Shown piece after piece: positions 63,936 to 64,000 of a stretch of DNA of 64,000 bases; within the stretch, counting starts at the first letter, position 1, and each line of letters opens with the position of its first letter. Source of the DNA: Paraburkholderia aromaticivorans (GTDB lineage Bacteria; Pseudomonadota; Gammaproteobacteria; Burkholderiales; Burkholderiaceae). Below the pieces are notes generated by a model, which worked only from the letters and a program-made list of their open reading frames with translations, was not told where the DNA came from and made no database searches. A program made the translations under genes and the position numbers. Location of the stretch: NCBI RefSeq assembly GCF_002278075.1, contig NZ_CP022989.1, positions 1,364,001-1,428,000 of the forward strand, given 5' to 3'.

Positions 63936-64000
63936 GAATGGCGAGCGAACAGTCGCTGCGGTTTCTGGTGGAGAAATGGCTCGCGCCGGAGCCGTCCGTG
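63932..64000 (+). CDS. Unknown protein, N-terminal part (cut by window end)
   Basis: Only 23 codons are visible, reading MRMASEQSLRFLVEKWLAPE. The start overlaps the stop of the gene before it. It resembles small conserved Burkholderia hypotheticals with the same opening, by recollection only. Nothing more can be said. Confidence 0.5.
   Translation, partial: MRMASEQSLRFLVEKWLAPEPSV

Noticed and set aside
1..64000. CRISPR arrays, tRNA or rRNA genes, insertion sequences
   Set aside because: No regularly spaced repeats with unique spacers, no cloverleaf or rRNA segment and no transposase motif was recognised. The only tandem repeat is the two-copy unit at 33605-33769.

Overview
The window looks like chromosomal DNA of a betaproteobacterium of the Burkholderia/Paraburkholderia group. 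The GC content and third-position GC are high. The flagellar gene order (fliLMNOPQR, fliFGHIJK, divergent fliE, then fliST), the pairs ahcY-holin-metF and folB-ttcA-glmU-glmS, and two intergenic repeat types typical of Burkholderiales all fit. No insertion sequence, prophage, CRISPR array, tRNA or rRNA was found. Genus-level assignment is inference from gene order and protein wording, not from a database search.

Region 1 (1-16,235) is the flagellar block. It holds the end of flgL (+), then on the minus strand fliR-Q-P-O-N-M-L and fliK-J-I-H-G-F (export gate, C-ring, MS-ring, ATPase complex, hook-length ruler). On the plus strand are fliE, fliS, fliT, a second FliK-like gene and an orphan FlhB C-terminal domain gene. 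A sigma-28-like promoter precedes fliS. A three-hairpin repeat lies between fliK and fliL.

Region 2 (16,278-25,583) is metabolic and accessory: a coniferyl-aldehyde-type dehydrogenase and AidB (minus), a divergent GMC oxidoreductase, a DUF937/OmpA envelope protein, a LysR regulator with a palindrome just upstream, and a family 2 glycosyltransferase.

Region 3 (25,680-28,700) is the activated methyl cycle. An SAH riboswitch precedes ahcY, followed by a small holin-like membrane protein gene and metF, closed by a strong terminator.

Region 4 (28,937-37,853) is a dipeptide-type ABC transporter with two tandem paralogous binding proteins, then dppB, an exact 78-bp duplication (84-bp period), dppC, dppD and dppF, and a TraB/GumN-family gene overlapping dppF. 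It is followed by a decayed MazF/ChpB-type toxin gene and a TPR/glycosyltransferase-like gene.

Region 5 (40,227-46,053) holds DUF979 and DUF969 membrane proteins, the 5-oxoprolinase genes pxpA, pxpC and pxpB, and a divergent winged-helix regulator. Three 11-bp repeats lie between regulator and operon. 5-formyl-THF cyclo-ligase follows.

Region 6 (46,047-58,141) is mostly housekeeping: a Slt-type lytic transglycosylase, an NDUFA9-like reductase, a GST, cca, a DUF2905 protein, a MidA-like methyltransferase, an SDR/pteridine reductase, folB, ttcA, glmU and glmS.

Region 7 (58,233-64,000) contains a duplicated-domain periplasmic protein, a small conserved hypothetical, a GST with a divergent YafY/WYL regulator and its palindrome, a decayed stretch, a small lytic transglycosylase, a DUF2242 lipoprotein, an AT-rich gene-free region with DnaA boxes, and two small unknown genes, the last cut by the window end.
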